Assembly: GCF_022836935.1 (NCBI RefSeq)
Contig: NZ_CP083239.1
Coordinates: forward strand, 1,491,501-1,555,500
Length of the DNA stretch: 64,000 nt
Origin: Ancylobacter polymorphus
GTDB taxonomy: Bacteria; Pseudomonadota; Alphaproteobacteria; Rhizobiales; Xanthobacteraceae
Reading direction: 5' to 3'
The first letter of the stretch is position 1. Each line of letters starts with the position of its first letter. The notes beneath the pieces are model-generated. The model was not told the DNA's origin, searched no databases, and was given only the letters and a program-made list of their open reading frames with translations. Positions 9,427 to 18,416 of this stretch are shown here, piece after piece. A program made the position numbers and the translations under genes.

Positions 9427-9909
9427 ATGGCACAGCCGAACCTTCGCCTTGACCGCTTGATCGCCGGCCTGCCCGCGCGGTCCTCGGTCACGCGCGGCGG
9501 CGGCATCGCGCTGCGGCTGCTGTGCGCGCTGGCCCTGATGCTGGCGCTTGCCCTGCACCGCCCGCCGGTGGCGAGCCCGGCTGGGCCGGGGATCGACCTC
9601 GCCCAGTACACGCTGCCGGACGGCACGGTGCCGGATCTCTGTCTCACCGGGGTGGGGGCGGACGGCACGCCGCTCACCGCCGTTCATCGCCCGGGTTGCG
9701 AGGCCTGCCGCCTCCAGGCCATCGCCGCCCTGCCGGGGCCGGCGGAGGATCAGTTCGTCCGCGCTTTCTACCGGCGGCTGGTGCAGGCGCTCGCGCCCGA
9801 TGCCCGGCGCGGGACGCCGACGCCGCTCTATCGCCTCTCCTCGCGCGGGCCGCCGACGCCCGGCCTCACCGCCCTGTTCGCGGCAGGCGGGCGCCTGCCA
9901 GTGCTGTAA
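9427..9909 (+). CDS. small exported protein with paired cysteines, possibly DUF2946-like
   Basis: A 160-aa reading with one hydrophobic segment (LRLLCALALMLALAL) followed by a soluble region holding DLCLTG and CEACRLQ. This layout recalls DUF2946 proteins, which sit near copper genes, but the match is not certain. The start is uncertain: GTG at 9361 or ATG at 9427, neither with a good ribosome-binding site. It lies between the TauE/SafE-like gene and a Crp/Fnr regulator in the same direction. Confidence 0.5.
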   Translation: MAQPNLRLDRLIAGLPARSSVTRGGGIALRLLCALALMLALALHRPPVASPAGPGIDLAQYTLPDGTVPDLCLTGVGADGTPLTAVHRPGCEACRLQAIAALPGPAEDQFVRAFYRRLVQALAPDARRGTPTPLYRLSSRGPPTPGLTALFAAGGRLPVL

Positions 9910-9963
9910 TGCTGCCGGAACGGCCCGTCTGAGGGGCTTCCGGCGCCTTGCCGGATTGCCTCC

Positions 9964-10839
9964 ATGTATATGAGCCCCCTTCCCGCCGACTCCCGTCCTC
10001 TCGGCCCGTTGCCGATCAATGCGTCGCCGCTCAGTCCCCTTCCAGCGGCAGAGCCGCCGGCGTTCGCCTTCGAGGCGCGGCTTCCATTGCCTGCCGGCCC
10101 GCTTGACCGCAGCCCCGCGCTCGCCCCCAGCCCCGTGCTTTGCTGGGCGACGGGCCTCACCGTCGGCCTGCCCGCCGCGGGGGACACGACCCCGCTCTAT
10201 CGTGTGGCGAAGGGCTGCCTGGCGCTGATGCGCCAGCTTGATGCCGAGCGGCGGCAGATCCTCGACATTCTCGGTCCCGGCCGTTTGCTCGATGCGGCCA
10301 TGCTCGCGCGGCTGGAGGGGACGGCGGTGACGCTGGCGCCGACCGAGCTTGCGCCGGTGGCGGCGCCTCCCGAGCTGTGCCGCCGGCTGAGGGCGGAGAA
10401 CCAGGAACTGCTGCTGGTGCGCGCGCTCGGCCATGTCACGCGGCTCGGCCGGCAGAGCGCCGGCGAGCGCGTGGCGGCGGCGCTGCTGGACCTCGCGGCG
10501 CAGTTCGCGCCAGCCGGCGCGGCGCGCGGGCCGGCGGTCGGCTTTCCCCTGCATCTCGGCCGGGGCGACCTTGCCGACTGGCTCGGCCTGACGCTGGAGA
10601 CGGTGAGCCGCTGCATGAGCCGCCTGCGCGAAGAGGGGCTGATCGCTTTCGGCCGGGAGGGGGGGCTGGTGCTGGAAGACCCCGCCGCGCTCGCGCGCGT
10701 CGCCGTCGGTGCCCGCAAGGTGGAGGCGCTCTATGCCGCTAAGGGGCGTCCGGCGGGGCACCCGGCCGACGCCCGCCGGCCGGGCCGCCGGACCGCGCGG
10801 CCTGCGCCTTCCGGAGAGGTCGCGACTTGCGCGCCGTGA
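9964..10839 (+). CDS. Crp/Fnr (FixK-like) transcriptional regulator
   Basis: A 291-aa protein whose C-terminal half carries the Fnr-type helix-turn-helix LGRGDLADWLGLTLETVSR followed by CMSRLREEGLIAF. This recognition helix (ETVSR) is the one that reads TTGAT half-sites. The N-terminal sensory part is poorly conserved and Pro/Ala/Leu-rich, and lacks the four-cysteine cluster of O2-sensing Fnr, so it resembles FixK or a degenerate relative. It probably controls the adjacent cco genes or other microoxic targets. The C-terminal 40 residues are Arg/Pro-rich. Confidence 0.82.
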   Translation: MYMSPLPADSRPLGPLPINASPLSPLPAAEPPAFAFEARLPLPAGPLDRSPALAPSPVLCWATGLTVGLPAAGDTTPLYRVAKGCLALMRQLDAERRQILDILGPGRLLDAAMLARLEGTAVTLAPTELAPVAAPPELCRRLRAENQELLLVRALGHVTRLGRQSAGERVAAALLDLAAQFAPAGAARGPAVGFPLHLGRGDLADWLGLTLETVSRCMSRLREEGLIAFGREGGLVLEDPAALARVAVGARKVEALYAAKGRPAGHPADARRPGRRTARPAPSGEVATCAP

Positions 10840-10885
10840 GCGCGCGCTGTTCTATGCGCGGGTCGATGCACCCATCGATTCCTCA

Positions 10886-11090
10886 TGGTGTCCGCGAGGC
10901 CAGCCCTCGCGGATGAAACGGGAACGGGGAAGGGCGTGGCGCCGCAAGGTGGCGCGCCCGAAGCCCCGACCGCCCCCGCGACTGTGAGCGGCGAGCGGCC
11001 TTCCATCGAGCCACTGGAACGGACCTTCGGGCCCGTCCGGGAAGGCGGAAGGCATGCCGTGACCCGCGAGTCAGGAGACCGGCCAGGAGG
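10886..11090 (+). promoter_or_regulatory. cobalamin (B12) riboswitch
   Basis: Conserved blocks occur in order: GATGAAACGGGAA (10912-10924), GCCCCGACCGCCCCCGCGAC with TGTGAGCGG around 10962-10990, GCCACTG near 11010, and the B12 box AGTCAGGAGACCGGCC at 11069-11084. The element fills the gap between the Fnr gene and a CbiM-like permease gene and should shut that gene down when adenosylcobalamin is plentiful. No strong terminator follows, so control is probably translational. Confidence 0.93.
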
Positions 11091-11099
11091 AGGAACCCC

Positions 11100-11117
11100 A
11101 TGCGCGCCGTCGGGTGA
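11100..11117 (+). other. possible five-codon leader ORF between riboswitch and permease gene
   Basis: A strong Shine-Dalgarno-like run (AGGAGGAGG, 11085-11093) lies directly after the B12 box. It is followed at 11100 by ATG, four codons and TGA, then by a second ribosome-binding site (CAGGAG, 11125-11130) for the permease ATG at 11137. A short stem GCCGTC/GACGGC covers 11107-11122. Whether it is translated is unknown. Confidence 0.3.
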
Positions 11118-11136
11118 GACGGCACAGGAGAACACC

Positions 11137-11814
11137 ATGCATATCGAACCCGGCCTCGTGGCCGAAGGAAAGATCTGGCTCAGCTATGTGACGGCGGCCG
11201 GCGCGGGCGCCTTTACGCTGAAGCTCGCCGCCGAGGCGGTGGCCGAGCGCGGCCTCGTCTCGCTCGCTATCCGCAGCCTCGCCACCACGGCGCTCGTCTT
11301 CTGCTTTTTCGAGGTGCTGCCGCACCATCCGGTGGGCGTTTCCGAGGTGCATCTCATCCTCGGCTCGACGCTGTTCCTCATCTTCGGTGTGGCGCCGGCG
11401 GCGATCGGGCTGGCGGCGGGGCTGGCGATCCAGGGCGTTTTCTTCGCGCCGTTCGACCTGCCGCAATATGGCATGAACGTCACCACGCTGCTGGTCCCAC
11501 TGTTCGCACTGGCCTCACTGTCCACCCGACTGGTCGCGCCGAACACGCCCTATGTGGAGCTCAAGTACCGGCAGGCGCTGGCGCTTTCCACCACCTACCA
11601 GGCGGGAATCGTGGCCTGGGTGGCGTTCTGGGCCTTCTACGGCCACGGTTTCACGGTGGAAAACGCGTCGTCGATCGCGTCCTTCGGTGCGGCCTATATG
11701 CTTGTTATCATTGTGGAACCTCTCGTCGATCTCGCGGTGCTCGCCGCCGCCAAGGCGCTGAGCGGCCTGCGCGGGACGCCGCTGTTCGAGCGGCGGCTCT
11801 ACGACCCGGCGTGA
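11137..11814 (+). CDS. CbiM-like cobalt ECF-transporter permease, B12-riboswitch controlled
   Basis: A 225-aa membrane protein with about six helices. It begins MHIEPGLV, matching the MHI-x-x-G amino end through which CbiM/NikM proteins bind metal, and has VLPHHPVGVSEVHLILGS, a histidine-rich segment like that of the family. CbiM is the substrate-specific component of the Co2+ uptake transporter that feeds B12 synthesis. The start has CAGGAG 6 nt upstream. No cbiN, cbiQ or cbiO is nearby, so partners must be elsewhere or it acts alone. Cobalt is favoured over nickel because of the riboswitch. Confidence 0.8.
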   Translation: MHIEPGLVAEGKIWLSYVTAAGAGAFTLKLAAEAVAERGLVSLAIRSLATTALVFCFFEVLPHHPVGVSEVHLILGSTLFLIFGVAPAAIGLAAGLAIQGVFFAPFDLPQYGMNVTTLLVPLFALASLSTRLVAPNTPYVELKYRQALALSTTYQAGIVAWVAFWAFYGHGFTVENASSIASFGAAYMLVIIVEPLVDLAVLAAAKALSGLRGTPLFERRLYDPA

Positions 11815-11822
11815 CACTCCGT

Positions 11823-11847
11823 GCCGGGTGGCGCTAAGCCGCCCGGC
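11823..11847 (+). terminator. hairpin after the CbiM-like gene
   Basis: Inverted repeat GCCGGGTGGC/GCCGCCCGGC with a 5-base loop, one G-T wobble, 9 bp after the stop codon. The downstream T content is low, so efficiency is uncertain. Confidence 0.5.
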
Positions 11848-11903
11848 ATTGGTCCTTTCCGTCGATAGATCGAAAAAAAACGGCGTGTGAGGAAGCACTT
11901 ACC

Positions 11904-13160
11904 ATGGAAGCGTCGCAAGCCGGTCCCACCGAAGGCCCGCTCAGCGGTATCCGGGTGATCGAACTCGGCAATCTGATCGCCGCTCCCTTCGCCGCCCGGC
12001 TGATGGCGGAGTTCGGCGCCGAGGTGATCAAGGTCGAGGCGCCGGGCGAGGGCGATCCGCTGCGCAAATGGCGCAAGCTGCATGAGGGCACCTCGTTGTG
12101 GTGGTACCTGCAGTCGCGCAACAAGAAATCCGTCGCCATAAATATGCGCCTGCCCGAGGGGCAGGAGGTGGTGCGCCGCCTGGTGCGCGAGGCGGATGTG
12201 TTGATCGAGAATTTCCGCCCCGGCACGCTGGAGCGATGGGGGCTCGGCTGGGACGCGCTGAAAGCCATCAACCCGAACCTCGTCATGGTCCGCATCTCCG
12301 GCTTCGGCCAGGATGGGCCCTATCGCGAGCGGCCCGGCTTCGGGGCGGTGGGCGAGGCGATGGGCGGCATGCGCTTCACGACAGGCGAGCCCGACCGCCC
12401 GCCGGCGCGCACCGGCATCAGCATCGGTGACTCGCTGGCCGCGCTGCACGCGGTGATGGGGGCGCTGATGGCACTGCTCCATATCAAGTCCGGGCGCGGC
12501 ACGGGGCAGGTCGTGGATGTGTCGCTGTTCGAGAGCGTCTTCAACATGATGGAGAGCCTGGTCCCGGAATTCGATGCCTTCGATTTTGTGCGCACCCGCT
12601 CGGGGGGCGCGCTGCCGGGCATCGCGCCGTCGAATTCCTACCCGACCAAGGAAGGTACCTATGTGATCGTGGCCGGTAATGGCGACGGCATCTTTCGTCG
12701 GCTGATGGGCGCGATCGGCCGCGACGATCTCGCCGGCGACCCGCGCCTCGCCTCCAATGACGGGCGCGTGCGCCATGTCGAGGAGATTGACGGGGCGATC
12801 ACGGACTGGACCGGCCGGCACTCGCTCGACGAGGTGACCGCCGCGCTCGATGCCGCCGAAGTGCCCAATGGGCGCATCTATTCGGTCGCCGACATTGTGA
12901 GCGACCCGCAGTATCTCGCCCGCGACATGATCCTGCCTTCCACACTGCCCGACGGGCTGAAGGTGAAGATGCCAGGCATCGTGCCCAAGCTTTCCGCCAC
13001 ACCCGGCGCTGTGAACTGGCTGGGCCCGCAACTCGGCGAACACACCGCGCCGGTTCTGGCGGCGCTGGGTTATGGGGCCGAGGAGGTCGCCGCGCTGGTC
13101 GCGAGCGGCGCCGTGGCCGCGGCCGGGGAGCCCGTTGAGGCCGACGGAGATGCGCCGTGA
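11904..13160 (+). CDS. CaiB/BaiF family (class III) CoA-transferase
   Basis: A 418-aa enzyme with the class III fold signature GIRVIELGNLIAAPFAARL near the N-terminus, EVIKVEAPGEGDPLRKW, and ENFRPGTLERWGLG. The catalytic aspartate is probably in ISIGDSLAALHAV near residue 176. It overlaps the HMG-CoA-lyase-like gene by 4 bp. That pairing suggests it activates a dicarboxylic acid such as 3-hydroxy-3-methylglutarate using succinyl-CoA before cleavage by the partner; this is inference. The family also includes formyl-CoA:oxalate transferases, which the pairing does not favour. Confidence 0.85.
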   Translation: MEASQAGPTEGPLSGIRVIELGNLIAAPFAARLMAEFGAEVIKVEAPGEGDPLRKWRKLHEGTSLWWYLQSRNKKSVAINMRLPEGQEVVRRLVREADVLIENFRPGTLERWGLGWDALKAINPNLVMVRISGFGQDGPYRERPGFGAVGEAMGGMRFTTGEPDRPPARTGISIGDSLAALHAVMGALMALLHIKSGRGTGQVVDVSLFESVFNMMESLVPEFDAFDFVRTRSGGALPGIAPSNSYPTKEGTYVIVAGNGDGIFRRLMGAIGRDDLAGDPRLASNDGRVRHVEEIDGAITDWTGRHSLDEVTAALDAAEVPNGRIYSVADIVSDPQYLARDMILPSTLPDGLKVKMPGIVPKLSATPGAVNWLGPQLGEHTAPVLAALGYGAEEVAALVASGAVAAAGEPVEADGDAP

Positions 13161-14116
13161 ACGCCCCGGCTTGCAGCGCCGGCTCTCCGCCGCGCGTCTT
13201 CCTCCAGGAAGTGGTGACCCGCGACGGGTTGCAGATCGAACCCCGCTTCCTGCCCACCGAGGATAAGGTGGCTCTGATCGACGCGCTGTCCCAGACCGGC
13301 GTCGCCAAGATCGAGGTGACATCCTTCGTCTCGCCCAAGGCCGTACCGAACCTTGCCGATGCGGCCGAGGTCGCGCGCGCGATCACCCGCAGGCCCGATG
13401 TGACCTATGTCGCACTCGTGCCCAATCTGCGCGGTGCGGAGGCAGCGCTGGAGGCGGAGATGGACGAGCTGAACCTCGTGCTTTCCGTGAGCGAAACGCA
13501 CAACCTCGCCAATATGCGCATGACGCCGGCGCAGTCGCTGGAGGGCTTCCACGCCATCGTCGCCGCAGCGGCGGGCACAAAAGCGACGCTCAACGGTTCT
13601 ATCGCCACCGCCTTCGGCTGCCCGTTCGAGGGCCGGCAGCCCGCTGAAAAGGTGCTCGATCTCTCGGAGGCTCTGCTCGCGGCGGGCCTGCATTCGGTGA
13701 CGCTGGCCGATACCACGGGCATGGCCAATCCCCGACAGGTCGGCGGGCTGGTCTCCGCCTTCCGGGCGCGCTTCCCCGGCGTGCCGCTCACGCTGCACTT
13801 TCACAATACGCGCGGCATGGGCCTCGCCAATGTGCTGAGCGCGTTGGAGGCGGGCGCGGACCGTTTCGATGCGTCGCTCGGCGGCATTGGCGGCTGCCCC
13901 TTCGCGCCCGGGGCGACCGGCAACATCTCGACCGAAGACCTCGCCCATATGCTGGGCGAGATGGGCGTCGCGACGGATGTCGACCTCGCGGCCCTGCTGG
14001 CGCTGGCACGAAGCCTGCCGGCGCTGCTGGGCCACGACATTCCCGGCCAAGTCGCCAAGGCCGGCCGCAGTAGTGACCTTCATCCCGTGCCGGCGCATCT
14101 TGGCGCGGCGCAGTAG
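13157..14116 (+). CDS. hydroxymethylglutaryl-CoA lyase (DRE-TIM family)
   Basis: A 319-aa TIM-barrel aldol lyase. The opening VFLQEVVTRDGLQIE holds the conserved metal/substrate-binding RDGLQ, TLHFHNTRGMGLAN gives the HxH metal ligands, and GGIGGCPFAPGATGN carries the catalytic cysteine of HMG-CoA lyase. It is expected to split HMG-CoA into acetyl-CoA and acetoacetate, as in leucine catabolism. It starts with GTG overlapping the CoA-transferase stop. A close relative acting on another 3-hydroxy-3-methyl acyl-CoA is possible. Confidence 0.88.
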   Translation: MNAPACSAGSPPRVFLQEVVTRDGLQIEPRFLPTEDKVALIDALSQTGVAKIEVTSFVSPKAVPNLADAAEVARAITRRPDVTYVALVPNLRGAEAALEAEMDELNLVLSVSETHNLANMRMTPAQSLEGFHAIVAAAAGTKATLNGSIATAFGCPFEGRQPAEKVLDLSEALLAAGLHSVTLADTTGMANPRQVGGLVSAFRARFPGVPLTLHFHNTRGMGLANVLSALEAGADRFDASLGGIGGCPFAPGATGNISTEDLAHMLGEMGVATDVDLAALLALARSLPALLGHDIPGQVAKAGRSSDLHPVPAHLGAAQ

Positions 14117-14179
14117 GAGAGCCCGCCATGGTGGGCACGACCCACATTGATGGTCCACGCGGAAGAGCTGCGCCCGGTT

Positions 14180-15418
14180 TCAGATGATTCCGGCGGCGCG
14201 CAGCGCCTGCCGCTCGGCCGCCGACAGTCCGAGCCGCGTTGCGAGCACCTCATCCGTATGTTGACCGAGCAAGGGCGGGGCGGTGGCGTTGTCCATCGGC
14301 GAATCCGCCAGCCGCAGCGGGCTGCGCACCCCTGATGCGGTGCCCCCGAGCGGATGGGGCAGGTTCATCGCCAGACCCCGCGCCAGCGCCTGCGGTTCGG
14401 CGAAGGCCTGCGCGATGGTGTTGATCGGTCCGGCGGGAATGCCGGCGGTGTCCAGCATGGCGAGCCATTCGGCGGTGGTCTGCCGCTTCAGCGCCGCCGC
14501 GATCAATGGCACGAGCGTGTCGCGATGCGCCACACGCTCGCGATTGGTGGCGTAGCGCGCGTCCTGCGCCAGTGCCGCGAGGTCGGCGAGGCGGCAGAAG
14601 CGGGCGAATTGCGCGTCATTGCCGACGGCGAGGATGAGGTGGCCGTCAGCCGTCTCGAAAGCCTGATAGGGCACGATGTTCGGATGGGCATTGCCCAGCC
14701 GGCGCGGCGCGGTGCCGCCGACAAGGAAGTTCAGCGCCTGGTTGGCGAGGCTCGCCACCGCGACATCGAACAACGCGATGTCGATCCTCTGCCCGCGCCC
14801 GCTCCGGTGGCGCTGCTCCAGCGCCGCGAGTACGGCGATGGTGGCGTTCAGGCCAGTGAGGATGTCGACCAGGGCGACGCCGACCTTTTGCGGCTCGGTC
14901 TCCGGGCTGCCGGTCACCGACATCAGGCCCGACATGCCCTGGATCATGAAGTCGTAGCCCGCGCGGCCCGCTTCCGGCCCGTCCTGCCCGAAGCCGGTGA
15001 TGGAGCAATAGATGAGGCGCGGATTCAGCGCGGCGAGGCTGTCATAATCGAGGCCGTAGCGCTTCAGGCCGCCGACCTTGAAATTCTCGACCACCACGTC
15101 GCTCTCGCGCGCCAGAGCGTGGATCAGCGCCTGACCTTCGGGTCGGGCCATGTCGATGGTCACTGAGCGCTTGTTGCGGTTGGCGGCGAGAAAATAGGCG
15201 CTTTCCCGTGTCGGTTTGCCCTCACCATCCGCCAGCCAGGGCGGGCCCCAGCCGCGCGTATCATCGCCCTCGCCGGGCTTTTCGATCTTGATCACCTCGG
15301 CGCCGAGGTCACCCAGGGCTTGCGTCGCCCATGGGCCGGCGAGGACGCGGGACAGGTCGAGCACGCGAATGCCGGAGAGGGCCTGAGCGGACGGCGAAGG
15401 GGCGGCGGCATCGGTCAT
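14180..15418 (-). CDS. CaiB/BaiF family (class III) CoA-transferase
   Basis: A 412-aa enzyme convergent with the HMG-CoA-lyase gene. Signatures are GIRVLDLSRVLAGPWATQ, AEVIKIEKPGEGDDTRGWG, NKRSVTIDM and TGFGQDGPEAGRAGYD, with the likely catalytic aspartate in GVALVDILTGLNA. It resembles succinyl-CoA:glutarate/HMG-type transferases more than formyl-CoA transferase, but the substrate is not fixed by sequence. The start at 15418 follows GAGGATG; an upstream in-frame extension to 15502 is unlike the family. Confidence 0.85.
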   Translation of the reverse strand: MTDAAAPSPSAQALSGIRVLDLSRVLAGPWATQALGDLGAEVIKIEKPGEGDDTRGWGPPWLADGEGKPTRESAYFLAANRNKRSVTIDMARPEGQALIHALARESDVVVENFKVGGLKRYGLDYDSLAALNPRLIYCSITGFGQDGPEAGRAGYDFMIQGMSGLMSVTGSPETEPQKVGVALVDILTGLNATIAVLAALEQRHRSGRGQRIDIALFDVAVASLANQALNFLVGGTAPRRLGNAHPNIVPYQAFETADGHLILAVGNDAQFARFCRLADLAALAQDARYATNRERVAHRDTLVPLIAAALKRQTTAEWLAMLDTAGIPAGPINTIAQAFAEPQALARGLAMNLPHPLGGTASGVRSPLRLADSPMDNATAPPLLGQHTDEVLATRLGLSAAERQALRAAGII

Positions 15419-15556
15419 GCAAGCATCCTCGGGCGGGGCGCGGGGCGCGCACGATAGCCGCGCCGCCTGGGTTGCGCCATTGGCCTGCGGGCTTCCGGAC
15501 ATTGTGGCGTCAGAGCTACGCAGGCCCTATCGCCACCCGGCGAGAGGCGCTTTTCC

Positions 15557-15585
15557 TTGACAGCGGAGGGCTCGCTTTGTAAGGA
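15557..15585 (+). promoter_or_regulatory. sigma-70-type promoter for rplU
   Basis: TTGACA at 15557-15562, a 17-bp spacer and TAAGGA at 15580-15585 lie about 110 bp before rplU in an otherwise gene-free 275-bp gap. The perfect -35 box and spacing fit a strong housekeeping promoter. Confidence 0.55.
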
Positions 15586-15693
15586 GCCCGCCTGCGTGGT
15601 GGGATGCTGTGTCCCCTGCGTTTCTTCAACCGACCGAAAGAAGCCGGTCCAGGCGGCAACGCCGGAGGCCGGCATCGAACGAAAGGACAAAAC

Positions 15694-16002
15694 ATGTTCG
15701 CGGTCATCAAGACGGGTGGCAAGCAGTATCGCGTCGCCCCCGACGCCCTCGTCACCGTCGGCAAGATCGACGCCGAGGCTGGCGCCTCCGTGACCCTGCC
15801 GGTGTTCATGCTCGGCGGCGACAGCCCGAAGGTCGGCGCTCCCCTCGTGGACGGCGCTTCCGTGACCCTCGAGGTTGTCAAGCACACCCGCGGCGCGAAG
15901 GTCATTGCCTTCAAGAAGCGTCGCCGTCAGAATTCCCGTCGCAAGATCGGCCACCGGCAGGACTTCACCGTCGTCCGCGTGACCTCGATTACCGGCGCCT
16001 GA
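15694..16002 (+). CDS. rplU: 50S ribosomal protein L21
   Basis: 102 aa, normal L21 length. It begins MFAVIKTGGKQYRVAPDA and has the basic block FKKRRRQNSRRKIGHRQ that contacts 23S rRNA. The start follows GAAAGGACAAAAC. An in-frame upstream extension to 15604 has no relation to L21. It heads the conserved rplU-rpmA-GNAT-obgE-proB order. Confidence 0.98.
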   Translation: MFAVIKTGGKQYRVAPDALVTVGKIDAEAGASVTLPVFMLGGDSPKVGAPLVDGASVTLEVVKHTRGAKVIAFKKRRRQNSRRKIGHRQDFTVVRVTSITGA

Positions 16003-16032
16003 GACCGCCAGCTAGGAAAGTAGGAGAGCAAC

Positions 16033-16302
16033 ATGGCTCATAAGAAGGCAGGCGGTTCCTCCCGCAACGGTCGCGACTCGGCCGGTCGTCGTCTTGGCGT
16101 GAAGAAGTTCGGCAGCGAGAAGGTCGTGGCCGGCAACATCATCGTGCGTCAGCGCGGCACCACTTGGCATCCCGGCACCAATGTCGGCATGGGCAAAGAC
16201 CATACCCTCTTTGCGCTGATTGACGGCCGAGTCGAGTTCCGAGCCAAAGCGAATTCCCGCACTTACGTATCCGTCATTCCGGCCGCCGAGGCCGCCGAAT
16301 AA
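16033..16302 (+). CDS. rpmA: 50S ribosomal protein L27
   Basis: 89 aa. It begins [20 protein letters not shown], the conserved N-terminus that reaches the peptidyl-transferase centre, followed by GVKKFGSE and [20 protein letters not shown]. The start follows AGGAGAGCAAC, 30 bp after rplU. Confidence 0.98.
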   Translation: MAHKKAGGSSRNGRDSAGRRLGVKKFGSEKVVAGNIIVRQRGTTWHPGTNVGMGKDHTLFALIDGRVEFRAKANSRTYVSVIPAAEAAE

Positions 16303-16392
16303 AGCCGGTGAGGGTTCTTGGAAATCCCGCCGGTCTCGCCCGACCGGAAGGATTTCCCGAACGTCCGTGATGGACACCCGGGGTACCCGACA

Positions 16393-16417
16393 GGGGAGGC
16401 GAGGAAACCGCCTCCCC
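16393..16417 (+). terminator. hairpin between rpmA and the acetyltransferase gene
   Basis: Perfect 9-bp stem GGGGAGGCG/CGCCTCCCC with a 7-base loop, followed by TTCGTCGTT. It probably ends most rplU-rpmA transcripts. Confidence 0.65.
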
Positions 16418-16446
16418 TTCGTCGTTCCGGTCCCAGGAGCCCTCAG

Positions 16447-17118
16447 ATGACCATTGTCGAAGCGACCCTCGGGTCACCCCTCGTCGAGAGCAGTACCGCC
16501 GTCCTCGAAACCGGCCGCCTCCTGCTGCGCGTGCCCCGGATCGAGGACATGACGTGGATCGCCGAGCTCGCTGACAACCGAAAGGTGGCGGAGATGACGG
16601 CGAACATCCCCCATCCCTACGGCATGGCGGACGCGGCCTCCTTCGTCGCCAATCTGCCCGGTGGGCCGGAAGCGGCGACCTTCGCCATCTTCCTCAAGAA
16701 CGAAGCGGCGCTGCGCCTGCCGGGGCAGCCGGCCTTCGGGCCGGCCATTCCGGTCGGCATGTGCGGTTTCAATCGCCGCGACGAGGACGTGCCTGAGATC
16801 GGCTACTGGCTCGGCGAACCCTATTGGGACCACGGGATCGCCACCGAAGCCGTGCGGGCGCTGATCGACCACGCCTTCGGCGACCGCAAGCTGACCGCGC
16901 TCACCGCCTCGGCCCGGGTCGTCAATCCGGCCTCGCGCGGCGTGCTGGAGAAGTGCGGCTTTCAGTGGACCGGCGTCGGCCTCGCGCGGGTGCGGGCGAT
17001 CGGCGCCTCGGTGCCGGTCGATCGCTTCCGGCTGGAACGGCGGCTTTGGACCTCGCTGCGTGCCTGGGGCGCCACCCAGCCGGCGCGGCTGCACGAGCTC
17101 GAAGCCGTTCGGCATTGA
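16447..17118 (+). CDS. GNAT family N-acetyltransferase (RimJ/RimL type)
   Basis: A 223-aa protein with ETGRLLLRVPRIEDM at the start of the domain, GYWLGEPYWDHGIATEAVRA (acetyl-CoA binding region) and RVVNPASRGVLEKCGF, all typical of RimJ/RimL-like enzymes that acetylate protein N-termini or small amines. It is conserved between rpmA and obgE in many Hyphomicrobiales. The start at 16447 follows CAGGAGCCC. The substrate is unknown. Confidence 0.88.
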   Translation: MTIVEATLGSPLVESSTAVLETGRLLLRVPRIEDMTWIAELADNRKVAEMTANIPHPYGMADAASFVANLPGGPEAATFAIFLKNEAALRLPGQPAFGPAIPVGMCGFNRRDEDVPEIGYWLGEPYWDHGIATEAVRALIDHAFGDRKLTALTASARVVNPASRGVLEKCGFQWTGVGLARVRAIGASVPVDRFRLERRLWTSLRAWGATQPARLHELEAVRH

Positions 17119-17174
17119 GCCGGCCTTTTGTTAGTCTTGGAGGGCTCCCGCCCCGTGGGTGTCCGCAACGTTGA

Positions 17175-18218
<1,044 letters not shown>

Positions 18219-18224
18219 GGCGCT

Positions 18225-18337
18225 CCCTCTCCCCTCGGGGGAGAGGGGGGCTGCGCCCCGGCCCGAGGCGCGCCGGCCCTGTGCGGTCTTGCCCCTCACC
18301 CGCCGCTGCGCGGCGACCTCTCCCCACGGGGAGAGGT
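18225..18337. repeat. intergenic mosaic palindromic repeat
   Basis: Two palindromes bound the element: CCCTCTCCCC/GGGGGAGAGGG at 18225-18247 and ACCTCTCCCC/GGGGAGAGGT at 18316-18337, joined by GC-rich text that includes CTGCGCGGCG. This is the kind of small non-coding repeat scattered through alphaproteobacterial chromosomes. It may act as a transcript-end structure between obgE and proB. Confidence 0.65.
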
Positions 18338-18416
18338 GAAGCCACAATTCCCGCGCCTTGCCGGCCAAATCGGCGTATGTAGCGCGCCGTCTTCCCTCTG
18401 ATCGAAGCCCGCCGCG

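Noticed and set aside
10885..11136. In-frame 84-residue N-terminal extension of the CbiM-like permease
   Set aside because: It is a translation of the cobalamin riboswitch; the MHI start at 11137 with its own ribosome-binding site is the family N-terminus.
15419..15502. N-terminal extension of the minus-strand CoA-transferase
   Set aside because: The added 28 residues are unlike the family, and a good ribosome-binding site precedes the ATG at 15418.
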